DNA from: Denitrobaculum tricleocarpae
GTDB taxonomy: Bacteria > Pseudomonadota > Alphaproteobacteria > Kiloniellales > Kiloniellaceae
DNA length: 64,000 nt
NCBI RefSeq assembly: GCF_007004665.1
Contig: NZ_ML660061.1
Coordinates: 124,001-188,000 of the forward strand
Reading direction: 5' to 3'
In this document: one piece after another, positions 39,424 through 46,627 of the stretch
Position numbering within the stretch: position 1 is the stretch's first letter
How the letters are laid out: every line of letters starts with the position of its first letter
Position numbers and translations under genes: made by a program
The notes under the pieces: model-generated
What the model was told of the DNA's origin: nothing
Seen by the model: the letters and a program-made list of their open reading frames with translations, nothing else
Database searches by the model: none

Positions 39424-41247
39424 ATGAACACTCAGGTCACAGTCACTGCGGAATTCCTCAGCTTGCTGCATCCTTATGACAGTTTGGCGAGTGAAGCGCG
39501 CAGCGAGCTGGCTGCTCGTCTGGTGCCGACCGAAGTCACAAAAGGCCAACAAATCTACAGTGCCGGTGACGCGCTCGATGGCATCTATCTGATCGCGTCG
39601 GGTGAAGTCGAGGTGCGCGAGCCCAACGGATCGCTGGTTTCGATTCTGGGACCCCGTAATTCTTTCGGCGAACGCGGACTGATGCGCGACGGCCTTGCGG
39701 CAACGTCGGCGCAGGCGGTGTCGGACTCGCTGCTTTATGTTTTACCTTCCGACGTTTTTCAAAAGCTTCTCCATGAAAGCGCTGACTTTGCGCGCTTTTT
39801 CAATCGGTCGCGCGGGTCCAATGTCTCCGTCGACACGCTCTACACCTTACCGGTTTCCGAGCTCATGACGTCCGATCCGATGACCTGTGGAACGGAAACG
39901 GAGTTGATTGCCGCTGCCCGGGCCATGCGTGACCGGAGCATCTCGTGTCTGGTTGTGATGGAAGGGCGCCGGCCGGTGGGGATTCTTACGACCCAGGACC
40001 TGACCGAAAAGGGACTTGCCGAGGGCTTGCCCGGCAGCACGCCGGTGGGCGAGATCATGACATCGGATCCGGTCGCGCTCAGCCACGATGCGCTCTGCGC
40101 CGATGTGTTGCATGAAATGCTGGAACGGAACATCGGGCATGTGCCGATCACCAGGGATAACGAGCTGGTTGGGATCGTGACTCAAACCGATCTGACGCGG
40201 CACCGCGTGGTTTCGTCCGGGAGTCTGATTCGCGAGATTGCCTCTGCGGGCAATCAATCCGCGCTGGCGAGGACCGTTGCACAGATTCCGGACCTTCTTG
40301 TCCAACTCGTCGCGGCGGGAACCCGGCACGACATCACGACCCGCCTGATCACCGATATTGGCGATGCGGCCACCCGGCGTTTGCTCAGCCTTGCCGAAGA
40401 GAAGCTCGGGGCACCGCCGGTTCCCTACCTATGGCTGGCATGCGGCAGTCAGGGACGGCGCGAGCAAACCGGTGTCTCCGATCAGGACAATTGCCTGATC
40501 CTGGACGATGCAGCGCGTCCGGAGGATATGGAGTACTTCCACGCGCTCGCCAAGTTCGTCTCCGACGGTCTCGACGCCTGCGGCTATTACTATTGCCCCG
40601 GTGAGATGATGGCGACCAATCCGCGCTGGTGCCAGCCTCTGTCGGTTTGGCGCGATTACTTCGCGGGCTGGATCCGGAAGCCCGATCCGATGGCTCAGAT
40701 GCTGGCGTCTGTGATGTTCGATCTGCGTCCGATCGGCGGCGAGACAAGCCTTCATGGGGAATTGATCGCCGAGACTTTGGACCGGGCGTCGGGCAACAGT
40801 ATCTTCGTTGCACACATGATTGCGAATTCCGTCAAGCACGTGCCGCCCCTGAGCCTGTTCCGGAGTTTCGCCACCATCAGGTCCGGCGAACACAAAAACA
40901 GTGTGGATCTCAAGCTGAACGGAGTGGTTCCGGTTGTCGACCTGGCGCGCATTTACGCTATTCAAGGTAAGCTGCAGGTCGTTAACACACGCGGGCGCCT
41001 GCTGGCGGCGGCGGAGACCGATGTGCTCAGTCCGTCGGGCGCGCGCGATCTCCTCGACGCTTATGACCTGATTGCCATGACGCGTTTGCGGCATCAACTC
41101 GGCTGTATTCAAGCCGGCGGAAGGCCCGACAATTTTATGATTCCCAGCACGCTCTCGGACCTGGAACGCAGTCATCTGCGCGACGCTTTTGTCGTGGTCA
41201 AGACGATGCAATCCGCTTTGGCCCAGGGCAAGGCTATGATCTTATGA
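39424..41247 (+). CDS. cNMP-binding/CBS/DUF294 nucleotidyltransferase-like regulator
   Basis: A soluble 607-residue protein with a cyclic-nucleotide-binding fold (about 8-130), a CBS pair (about 140-265), a DUF294 nucleotidyltransferase domain (about 290-430, CGSQGRREQTGVSDQD with GS and DxD metal ligands) and DUF294_C (about 450-600). The GlnD-like core suggests covalent nucleotide transfer to a partner, never shown for this type as far as I know. The phosphate-binding Arg of the cNMP cassette is missing (LAATSAQA where PRxATV is usual). ATG 39424 is chosen over TTG 39418. A conserved neighbour of acs/symporter/exonuclease genes in other proteobacteria. Confidence 0.88.
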   Translation: MNTQVTVTAEFLSLLHPYDSLASEARSELAARLVPTEVTKGQQIYSAGDALDGIYLIASGEVEVREPNGSLVSILGPRNSFGERGLMRDGLAATSAQAVSDSLLYVLPSDVFQKLLHESADFARFFNRSRGSNVSVDTLYTLPVSELMTSDPMTCGTETELIAAARAMRDRSISCLVVMEGRRPVGILTTQDLTEKGLAEGLPGSTPVGEIMTSDPVALSHDALCADVLHEMLERNIGHVPITRDNELVGIVTQTDLTRHRVVSSGSLIREIASAGNQSALARTVAQIPDLLVQLVAAGTRHDITTRLITDIGDAATRRLLSLAEEKLGAPPVPYLWLACGSQGRREQTGVSDQDNCLILDDAARPEDMEYFHALAKFVSDGLDACGYYYCPGEMMATNPRWCQPLSVWRDYFAGWIRKPDPMAQMLASVMFDLRPIGGETSLHGELIAETLDRASGNSIFVAHMIANSVKHVPPLSLFRSFATIRSGEHKNSVDLKLNGVVPVVDLARIYAIQGKLQVVNTRGRLLAAAETDVLSPSGARDLLDAYDLIAMTRLRHQLGCIQAGGRPDNFMIPSTLSDLERSHLRDAFVVVKTMQSALAQGKAMIL

Positions 41248-41260
41248 AAGACGACTTGTC

Positions 41261-41782
41261 ATGTTAATGGAATTGATCGCGACCTTTGCACTCGGTTTTT
41301 GTGCTGCCGGCGTCGTGATGCTTCTGCGCCGCTTCACCTCCGGGCGCCTGCCGCGTTGGAGCACGCCGCTAGCCGCGGGGCTTGCCATGATCAGCTTCAC
41401 ACTTTGGAGCGAGTACACGTGGTTTTCCCGGACCGAAGCGGGGTTGCCGGAGAGCTTCGAGGTCGTCACCCAACACGAACATACTTCGATTTTCCGGCCC
41501 TGGACCAAGTTGACACCCTTCGTCGACCGCTTTTCGGCGATCGATAAAAATGCCCTGCGGCGCAACGAGCAGGTACCGGGTCAGGTCATGGCGGAGGTTC
41601 TGATGGTCGCGCGCCATACCGGAAATGCCAGATTGCCTGTGCTGATTGATTGTCCGGGGACGCGTCGCGCCGATTTGAGTGACGGCATGGAATTTGATGA
41701 GGCCGGGGCGCTGGTAGATGCTGACTGGTTTCAGCTGACGTCGGACGATCCACTCCTGAAGACGGTCTGTGCGGCAAAATAG
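41261..41782 (+). CDS. Conserved small membrane protein of the acs cluster
   Basis: I do not recognise a named domain. The 173-residue protein has an N-terminal helix (about 3-22) and a second (about 35-52), then a soluble part of about 120 residues with a Cys (VLIDCPGTRRADLSD) and a C-terminal Cys. It starts 13 bases after the DUF294 gene and ends about 100 before the receiver gene, so it is probably part of the same transcript. Position suggests a role with the symporter or the membrane sensor. Confidence 0.75.
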   Translation: MLMELIATFALGFCAAGVVMLLRRFTSGRLPRWSTPLAAGLAMISFTLWSEYTWFSRTEAGLPESFEVVTQHEHTSIFRPWTKLTPFVDRFSAIDKNALRRNEQVPGQVMAEVLMVARHTGNARLPVLIDCPGTRRADLSDGMEFDEAGALVDADWFQLTSDDPLLKTVCAAK

Positions 41783-41880
41783 CATGTGTTGCGTCCAGTC
41801 GACGCAATGTGCGCTGTTGGAGGACGAGGGTCCGGTCCTTTTGGTATAGAACACTCGAGCTTCGAGGGAGGAGGCTTCAG

Positions 41881-42258
41881 ATGCCAAAATCCATTCTTCT
41901 GGTAGAGGATGAGGATAGTATTGCACTCGCCCTCGAATTCATGATGGAAGAAGAAGGTTACAGTGTCCGGCGTGTGAGCAGCGGAACCGATGCCCTGGCG
42001 GCCATTGAAAGCGAAGTACCGAATCTCGTGCTGTTGGATGTGACGCTGCCGGGCTGTTCAGGGTTCGAAGTTTGCCAGGCCATCCGTCTGGATGATCGCC
42101 TGAAGGCGGTTCGAATCCTGATGATGACGGCAAAGGGAAGCAGCATGATTCGCCGCAAGGGCCTGGCGCTCGGCGCTGACGACTTTGTCTGGAAGCCTTT
42201 CGTGATTCAGGATCTCAAAACGAAAGTCCGCGACCTCCTGGAAGAGGCTGTGAGCTAA
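41881..42258 (+). CDS. Stand-alone response regulator receiver domain
   Basis: A 125-residue single receiver domain with no output domain. The acidic pocket (LVEDEDS, residues 9-12), phosphoacceptor Asp53 (LVLLDVTLPG), Thr near 83 and Lys near 103 (VWKPF) are all present, so it should be phosphorylatable. ATG 41881 follows GAGGGAGGAGG; the frame upstream is ignored. The stop is 1 base from the next gene, the membrane sensor-exonuclease, which is its likely partner even though that protein lacks the phosphodonor His. Confidence 0.92.
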   Translation: MPKSILLVEDEDSIALALEFMMEEEGYSVRRVSSGTDALAAIESEVPNLVLLDVTLPGCSGFEVCQAIRLDDRLKAVRILMMTAKGSSMIRRKGLALGADDFVWKPFVIQDLKTKVRDLLEEAVS

Positions 42259-42259
42259 G

Positions 42260-44380
42260 ATGACCAGCGGGCTCGGCACAAAACTCAGTCTCCGCCTGCG
42301 CATCTTTTTGTTTTTCTGTCTTATGGCGCTTGGAGGCATTGCGATCTTCCTTGCGGCGGCATTCTTCGGCTTTTGGCGCTTAAAGGATCCGGAGGCAATG
42401 GGCGCCTTTATCTCGGCCGGAGCGATCGCCAGCTTTGCGTTGACCGGAATGGTCGCCTGGATTTGGTTGCTGTTCGACGAGAACGTTGCCAAACCGCTCT
42501 CGAATCTGGCGGGCGAAATTAGAGCGCGTGTTCATGCCGAAGTGCAGAGTGAAATCGATCATGAAGCCGCGCAGTATCTCGGTGATATTGCGCCGGCCGC
42601 CTCTGAGATTGCCCGGGATCTCAACAAGACCAAGACCGCGCTGGAGGAAGCGGTGAAGCGCGAGACCGACCGGATCGCGCAGGAAAAAGCGAGGCTGGCG
42701 GCGATCTTACGAGATTTTCCGGCCGGCGTGCTGCTCTGTAATGGCGATCACAAGATTATGCTCTACAACATGAAGTCGGTCACCCTCTTGGAGCGGCCTG
42801 CCGCGCTCGGCCTTGACCGCCCGCTCTTCGAACTCTTGCAGCCGGAGCCGCTGCTGGAGGCCATTGATCGGCTGGACCGGGCCGGGAGCTCTGACCAGGC
42901 GGCGGAAGTTCTCTGCACTTCGAAAAGCGGGGACCGCGTGTTCACAGGGCAGCTCCGGTTACTTGAGAGCGCCATCAGGCCCGGCTCAAAAACCGGTGGT
43001 TACGTGCTCATCCTGCATGATGTCACGGAGGATCTGAAGACCCGGGCCGAGCATGATGATCTGTTGCGTGATGTCGTGGAGTCGATCCGCCGCCCTGCTG
43101 CAAATTTGCAGACTTCGCTGGCCGTGCTCCAATCGCCGGGCAGTTTCTCGGCGTTGCAGCGGCAACAGATTCACGCTGCGCTCGACGAGGAGGCACAGGC
43201 TTTGGTGTCCGTCATCGACAGGTTCGTTGCGCGCTTTGATGCGATCGAGACCTCCTGGTGGCCGATGTCCGACATTGCGGCGGGCGACATCGTTGCCGGA
43301 TTGAAGGCACAGCTTTCCGCGCGCGGCCTGGATATCAGAACCGATTATGCCCCACTCATCCTCCACTGCGGAGGATTTATGCTCATCCTGCTATTGGTAC
43401 GCCTCGTCGAACGGCTCAATCAGGAGCAGATCGGCACAGACCTGGCGCTCTCCATAAAAGCGGACGACGATGGGGCGATGCTCGATCTTAGCTGGAAAGG
43501 AGAGGTGCTGTCGGTCGAAACGCTCGACACTTGGCTCGAGGAACCGCTTGGCGCTTCCTACGACCGCTACACGCTGCAGGATGCGGTAGAGGTCCACCGC
43601 ACTGATGTTTGGCCGGAGCGGGTGTCTGGGGAGGGGGCCGCAGGGGGGCGTGCGCTGCTGAGGCTGCCTCTTCGTGCCACATCACCGGATCAAAACGTGA
43701 CCGAGCTGGCGGTTCGGCCGGAGTTCTATGATTTCGACCTGCTTGGCCGCGCCGGGGCGCATACGGAGGATGATCGTCCACTTCGCGAGCTCACCTATGT
43801 CGTTTTTGATACCGAGACCACTGGCCTCGAACCGGACGCCGGTGACGAGATCGTCCAGATCGCCGGCGTGCGCGTTGTCAACGGCCGGATCATGTCCGGC
43901 GAGGTATACGACACCCTCGTCAATCCCGAACGGTCGATCCCTGCGTCATCGATCCGTATTCATGGCATCACTGAAGCAATGGTCGTTGATGCTCCGACGA
44001 TCGACTACATCTGCGGAGACTTTCACCGTTTCTGTTCGGATGCTGTGTTGGTCGCGCACAATACGCCCTTCGATATGGCGTTTTTGCGCCGTCATGGAGC
44101 GCGGCTTGGCATCGACTTTGATCAGCCGATCCTCGACACCGTGCTCCTGTCCGCCATCGTGTTCGGGTATGACGTCGATCACACCCTGGATGCGATTGCG
44201 GAGCGCCTTGATATCGATATCCCTGAGGAAGGCCGCCATACCGCACTGGGCGATGCCGAGGCAACGGCACAGGTGCTGAATAAACTTGTGCCCATGCTCG
44301 AAGCGCGCGGAATCGAGACGCTCGAGCAGGTGATCAGCGAGTTCGATAAATACCGGGGACTGATCAACATCACCCGCTAG
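42260..44380 (+). CDS. Membrane sensor with pseudo-histidine-kinase region fused to a DnaQ-family 3'-5' exonuclease
   Basis: A 706-residue membrane protein: two helices (about 12-37 and 46-70), a charged coiled linker, a PAS-like domain (about 145-262), a HisKA-like helix pair, a degenerate ATPase-like region (about 370-490), and a C-terminal exonuclease (about 510-685). At the H-box the sequence is ESIRRPAANLQ, with Glu274 where the phosphoacceptor His belongs. The DEDDh residues are complete: Asp517 and Glu519 (FDTETTG), Asp605 (HNTPFD), His660 and Asp665 (RHTALGD). It directly follows a receiver gene. Related genes sit beside acs/symporter genes in pseudomonads. The substrate is unknown; it is not a replicative epsilon subunit. 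Confidence 0.88.
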   Translation: MTSGLGTKLSLRLRIFLFFCLMALGGIAIFLAAAFFGFWRLKDPEAMGAFISAGAIASFALTGMVAWIWLLFDENVAKPLSNLAGEIRARVHAEVQSEIDHEAAQYLGDIAPAASEIARDLNKTKTALEEAVKRETDRIAQEKARLAAILRDFPAGVLLCNGDHKIMLYNMKSVTLLERPAALGLDRPLFELLQPEPLLEAIDRLDRAGSSDQAAEVLCTSKSGDRVFTGQLRLLESAIRPGSKTGGYVLILHDVTEDLKTRAEHDDLLRDVVESIRRPAANLQTSLAVLQSPGSFSALQRQQIHAALDEEAQALVSVIDRFVARFDAIETSWWPMSDIAAGDIVAGLKAQLSARGLDIRTDYAPLILHCGGFMLILLLVRLVERLNQEQIGTDLALSIKADDDGAMLDLSWKGEVLSVETLDTWLEEPLGASYDRYTLQDAVEVHRTDVWPERVSGEGAAGGRALLRLPLRATSPDQNVTELAVRPEFYDFDLLGRAGAHTEDDRPLRELTYVVFDTETTGLEPDAGDEIVQIAGVRVVNGRIMSGEVYDTLVNPERSIPASSIRIHGITEAMVVDAPTIDYICGDFHRFCSDAVLVAHNTPFDMAFLRRHGARLGIDFDQPILDTVLLSAIVFGYDVDHTLDAIAERLDIDIPEEGRHTALGDAEATAQVLNKLVPMLEARGIETLEQVISEFDKYRGLINITR

Positions 44381-44985
44381 ATCCAGCTGACCCTGGCAAC
44401 GCCCGATACCTATGCTCATGCAGTAAATCCTGAGCCTAATCAGCCTAGGTCACGGACGGATAGACTTGGCGGTCCTGACGATAAGCTTTGGTTTTCCGGC
44501 AAGGAGTTGGGAGTGGAGCGATGCTGAAGCAGCTAGATCCCATGCTTCCATGATGGCCGACACGACCCCGCTCCGGTAGCAGGAAGATTCTGGAAAACAT
44601 TCCAGAGCAGCGGCTCGTGGGGCCGAAGATGAAACCTGAACGGATAAAGGGCATTCTCTAAAACCCACCAAAGAGATAGAAGTGCCTTATGAAATCTATC
44701 GCTAAAAGATGATTGTTTGTGTTCACAAATATATCTTTTAGTGTGTTTCTTTAAAGAGTCTATCAACTCATTCAATATATAGAAGACTCATAAATTCTCA
44801 ATTCTGATTAATGAATTTTAACCTATTTAACCAACTAAAAACTATATTTTTATAAGTTTAATCTGTAAATTTACAAAGTATTCATTCCTATTTTTTAGAA
44901 ATGCCTATGACTTGTGCAGATGGTTCGATGAACGGTCCGGCGGGTTATGAATTGACGCTACTCCAAGTAGGAAAGGTATTAATCA
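44381..44985. promoter_or_regulatory. AT-rich leader of the pilus operon
   Basis: These 605 bases have normal GC to about 44680 and then become strongly AT-rich to 44930. A small hairpin TCTGGAA/TTCCAGA lies at 44589-44606. At 44702-44741 a longer one has outer arms CTAAAAGAT/ATCTTTTAG and inner arms TTTGTG/CACAAA. No reading frame is convincing. The AT tract probably holds the promoter and binding sites for a nucleoid silencer such as an H-NS-like or MucR/Ros protein (inference). Confidence 0.45.
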
Positions 44986-45480
44986 ATGAATAAGCTTTTT
45001 AAGTTTGCCGCGGCAAGTGCCGTTGGTGTTGCCGTTGCGGCCTCTGCGTCCTCGGCTTTTGCAACCGACGAAACGGGTAACGCTTCCGCTCAGATCCAGC
45101 AGGCGATTTCCATCGTGGAGAATACGCCAATGGATTTCGGTAACGTTGCTGTCGATGGTTCCGGCGGTACGGTTACGATCTCTACAGCAGGCGCTGTCAC
45201 CGGCCCGGCTGGCTATTCTTTCTCGGGTTCGCCCGCTGCCGGTAACTTCACAGCGTCCGGTGATGCGAGCACGGCTGTCACGATCAGCTTCACCGCCGGC
45301 ACGCTGACCGGTCCGGGAACGGCCATGACCATCAATAACTTCACCAACGACGCCGGCGGAACGCCGACGACGGATGGTGCGGGTGATCTGGCATTCAACG
45401 TCGGTGCCGATCTGGTGGTGAACGCTGCCCAGGCTTCTGGCGCTTACGCCGGAACCTACACGGTCACTGTCAACTACTAA
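44986..45480 (+). CDS. DUF4402 pilin-like secreted subunit
   Basis: A 164-residue protein with a Sec signal peptide (MNKLFKFAAASAVGVAVAAS, cleavage near ASSAFA) and a small Gly/Thr/Ser/Ala-rich beta domain ending TYTVTVNY. DUF4402 proteins are encoded with chaperone and usher genes and are regarded as surface fibre subunits. It starts behind GTAGGAAAGG and is followed by a strong terminator, so it is probably the most abundant product of the operon. No cysteine pair is present. Confidence 0.85.
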   Translation: MNKLFKFAAASAVGVAVAASASSAFATDETGNASAQIQQAISIVENTPMDFGNVAVDGSGGTVTISTAGAVTGPAGYSFSGSPAAGNFTASGDASTAVTISFTAGTLTGPGTAMTINNFTNDAGGTPTTDGAGDLAFNVGADLVVNAAQASGAYAGTYTVTVNY

Positions 45481-45509
45481 GGCGCAATTTCGCTTTAGCT
45501 GACTGACGA

Positions 45510-45560
45510 CGAGGCTGACCCCAAGGTTGACCTTGATCCAAAGGCAATGGGTCAGCCTCG
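45510..45560 (+). other. Long hairpin after the pilin-like gene
   Basis: A perfect 12-base stem CGAGGCTGACCC/GGGTCAGCCTCG (45510-45521 with 45549-45560) encloses a small nested hairpin AAGGT/ACCTT. Likely stabilises the 3' end of the subunit mRNA. Confidence 0.5.
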
Positions 45561-45589
45561 GCGACAGGCGCATGCATATTCGTGCGTTG

Positions 45590-45629
45590 GGGGTCGGTTC
45601 TGTTCATGCCAGAACCGACCCCGTTTTTT
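45590..45629 (+). terminator. Rho-independent terminator or attenuator after the pilin-like gene
   Basis: A perfect 13-base stem (45590-45602 with 45610-45622; GGGGTCGGTTCTG arm), a 7-base loop, then G and T6 (45624-45629). Only read-through would reach the chaperone and usher genes, which fits the large subunit excess needed for fibres. Confidence 0.8.
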
Positions 45630-45739
45630 AGTGGGCGCGTCATTCCGGGAGTCACTTCTCGGCCCCGGAAGCGCTTTTGAGATGATCGGACGACCAGGGC
45701 TGGTCGTCTTTGACTGCGGTCTACGATACGGGGGAAATG

Positions 45740-46591
45740 ATGCAGGTACTTGGTCTCTTTGTGCGCACTGTTGTCGAAGGTCTTCGGCACTGCACCAGAT
45801 GGTTGCCGATTGTCGGCTTGGTATTGGTTTTGCCCGGGGCGGCAATGGCTGCCGGGGGGCTTGTGATTTCTCCTCAGCTTGTCGAGCTCGACAGCCGCCA
45901 GCGCAGCAAGGTGCTCACGCTCGCCAACCGGGGCGAGGAGACGCAGACTTACCGGATTTCAGTCATCAACTACCGCATGGACCCGGATGGCAGTCTTTAT
46001 CCGGCCGATACGCCCTCTGCCGGTGAAGGCTTCGCGACCGGCCTTTTTCGGTATGCGCCAAGGCAGATTACCCTGGAGCCTGGCCGGCCCCAGACGGTTC
46101 GGATTCTCTATCGCCGCCCGGCAAACCTGGGCGAGGGCGAGTACCGCTCGCATCTTTTGTTCCAGCAGGTGCCTAAGGCGCGGCCCGCGACGGCGTCGCG
46201 GAATAACGCTGCCGGCCTTTCAATTGCGATCGAGCCGATCTTCGGCATCACCGTGCCGGTGATCGTGCGCCATGGCAAGCTTGAGGCGACCGGAGAACTG
46301 ACCGATCTGAACACGACGTCTGTAAATGGCGGTACCGGCATATCGCTACGGATTGCGCGTAGCGGCAGCAAGTCCTTGCGCGGCGATCTCGTGGCGTCAG
46401 TCGATGGTGAGAACCTGGGGCGTTTGAACAACGTCGCCGTCTACCTCTCCACGCCTTACCGGGAGATTGTGCTGCCACTGAGTCCCGAAGTCGCAAAGGC
46501 GGCTGCAGGACGCGAGGTTGTCGTCGAATACCGGCCGCGCGGCGACAATGCAGGCCCCCCGATCGCATCGGGCTCGGTGGTGCTCCAGTAG
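45740..46591 (+). CDS. Periplasmic pilus chaperone (PapD-like)
   Basis: A 283-residue protein with a signal peptide (hydrophobic stretch WLPIVGLVLVLPGAAMA) and two immunoglobulin-like domains. Recognisable parts are VISPQLVELDSRQRSKVLTLANRGEE, SLYPADT, and the LEPGRPQTVRILYRRP strand that matches the chaperone beta-strand region. It would fold and cap DUF4402 subunits. Start: GGGGGA (45730-45735) favours ATG 45740; ATG 45737 and TTG 45710 are alternatives. The usher-like gene begins 36 bases later. Confidence 0.82.
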   Translation: MQVLGLFVRTVVEGLRHCTRWLPIVGLVLVLPGAAMAAGGLVISPQLVELDSRQRSKVLTLANRGEETQTYRISVINYRMDPDGSLYPADTPSAGEGFATGLFRYAPRQITLEPGRPQTVRILYRRPANLGEGEYRSHLLFQQVPKARPATASRNNAAGLSIAIEPIFGITVPVIVRHGKLEATGELTDLNTTSVNGGTGISLRIARSGSKSLRGDLVASVDGENLGRLNNVAVYLSTPYREIVLPLSPEVAKAAAGREVVVEYRPRGDNAGPPIASGSVVLQ

Positions 46592-46627
46592 CGCGGAAGC
46601 GGGACCGGCAGTGAGAGCCCGGCCGTC

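Noticed and set aside
42260-44380. Possible call as DNA polymerase III epsilon subunit
   Set aside because: Membrane helices, PAS and pseudo-kinase regions make this a signalling protein with a DnaQ-type domain, not the replicative proofreader.
44445-44775. Several short minus-strand frames between the exonuclease gene and the pilin-like gene
   Set aside because: They overlap each other in different frames and none has a convincing ribosome site or family resemblance; the longest (80 residues) runs through the AT-rich tract.
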